Part shown: positions 6,046 through 6,535 of the stretch, piece by piece | How the letters are laid out: each line of letters opens with the position of its first letter | Position numbering within the stretch: the stretch's first letter is position 1 | NCBI GenBank assembly: GCA_013298265.1 | Contig: JAAFHE010000233.1 | Span: forward strand, 1-6,535 | Source: Lysobacterales bacterium | GTDB lineage: Bacteria; Pseudomonadota; Gammaproteobacteria; Xanthomonadales; Rhodanobacteraceae | DNA length: 6,535 nt | Direction of reading: 5' to 3' | Program-made: the position numbers and the translations under genes | Notes under the pieces: generated by a model | What the model was told of the DNA's origin: nothing | The model's input: the letters and a program-made list of their open reading frames with translations, nothing else | Databases searched by the model: none

Positions 6046-6535
6046 CACCGCGCCACGGTGCGGTCGTGCTCGCCGCCGGCGCGTCGCGGCGCCTGGGCCG
6101 GCCCAAGCAATTGGTCGAGATCGGCGGCGAGACGCTGCTGCATCGCGCGACGCGTGCGGCGCTGGCGACGCGGCCGACGGATCTCGTCGTCGTGCTCGGC
6201 CACGAGGCGACGCTGCTGGCCGCCGCCGTGTCGGATCTGGACGTACGCTGCATCAGCGCGACGTCGTGGCAAGACGGCATGGGGCATTCCCTGCGCAGCG
6301 GCACCGATGCGCTGGATCCGGACTGCAGGGGCGTGCTGGTCGTGCTGTGCGATCAGCCGGCGCTCGACGCGGCTCATCTGCGGCGGCTGGTGGCGTGCTG
6401 GCGTGAAGCACCCCGCGAAGCCGCGGCGAGCGGCTACGCGCAGATCGTCGGTGTGCCGGCACTGCTGCCACGCGAGTGGCTGAACGGCGCGGACTTCACC
6501 GGCGACCGCGGCGCTCGGAGATTGCTGTTGGCGCG
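6042..6535 (+). CDS. MocA/MobA-like molybdopterin nucleotidyltransferase (3'-truncated)
   Basis: Read from GTG at 6042, which shares GTGA with the XdhC stop, the frame stays open for 164 codons to the window edge and encodes an NTP-transferase of the MobA-like family. The nucleotide-binding signature LAAGASRRLGRPKQL is at 10-24, with VVVLGHEA (49-56), DGMGHSLRSG (78-87), VVLCDQPAL (100-108; the metal-binding Asp is likely 104), GVPALLP (137-143) and GDRGARRLL (154-162) in the order expected for the family. LAAG rather than LAGG at the first motif is the form associated with CTP-using MocA rather than GTP-using MobA, so the likely reaction is Moco plus CTP to molybdopterin cytosine dinucleotide. 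Only the last part of the usual roughly 190-200 residues is missing. The GTG overlap and the shared pathway with XdhC support one operon that matures a xanthine-oxidase-family enzyme. Confidence 0.9.
   Translation, partial: MTPRHGAVVLAAGASRRLGRPKQLVEIGGETLLHRATRAALATRPTDLVVVLGHEATLLAAAVSDLDVRCISATSWQDGMGHSLRSGTDALDPDCRGVLVVLCDQPALDAAHLRRLVACWREAPREAAASGYAQIVGVPALLPREWLNGADFTGDRGARRLLLA

Noticed and set aside
5808..6377. Antisense and +2-shifted open frames across the XdhC/transferase junction
   Set aside because: They are shadows: the GTG-initiated frame from 6042 has ordered MobA-like motifs, while these have none.

Overview
The window is GC-rich, with strongly G/C-biased third codon positions. 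It looks like chromosomal DNA from a Gram-negative proteobacterium, most likely a gammaproteobacterium of the Xanthomonadales/Nevskiales type. The Gram-negative call rests on a lipobox lipoprotein and a TonB-dependent outer-membrane receptor. The taxon is inferred from gene style only and is not proven. No tRNA, rRNA, CRISPR array, insertion sequence or phage gene was seen.

Layout: (1) 9-410 (+), a short unrecognised gene that may be cut by the left edge. Its codon use is less GC-biased than that of its neighbours. (2) 529-1683 (-), a lipoprotein of the beta-propeller (alkaline, calcium-dependent) phytase family. (3) 1684-1824, a 141-bp divergent control region. (4) 1825-4146 (+), a TonB-dependent receptor with signal peptide, TonB box, plug and barrel. 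(5) 4230-4964 (+), a zinc-ribbon plus class I methyltransferase. (6) 5059-6045 (+), an XdhC/CoxI-family molybdenum-cofactor chaperone. (7) 6042 to the right edge (+), a MocA/MobA-like nucleotidyltransferase starting at a GTG that overlaps the XdhC stop codon; it is cut by the window end.

Two functional units stand out. The first is a divergent phytase/receptor pair that reads as a phytate-phosphorus scavenging locus: the lipoprotein would act on inositol phosphates and the receptor would import a substrate or product across the outer membrane. In the shared control region each direction has an 18-bp Pho-box-like sequence exactly 10 bp upstream of a TAAAA(C/G) -10-like hexamer. That is the classical geometry of PhoB-activated promoters and suggests phosphate-starvation control of both genes. 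The phytase homologue seems to lack some residues of the canonical Bacillus active site, so its exact substrate is open.

The second is the XdhC-MocA pair, a maturation module for a molybdopterin-cytosine-dinucleotide enzyme of the xanthine oxidase family, such as an aldehyde oxidoreductase. The structural genes of that enzyme are not in the window and may lie to the right. The methyltransferase between the two units has no evident link to either.
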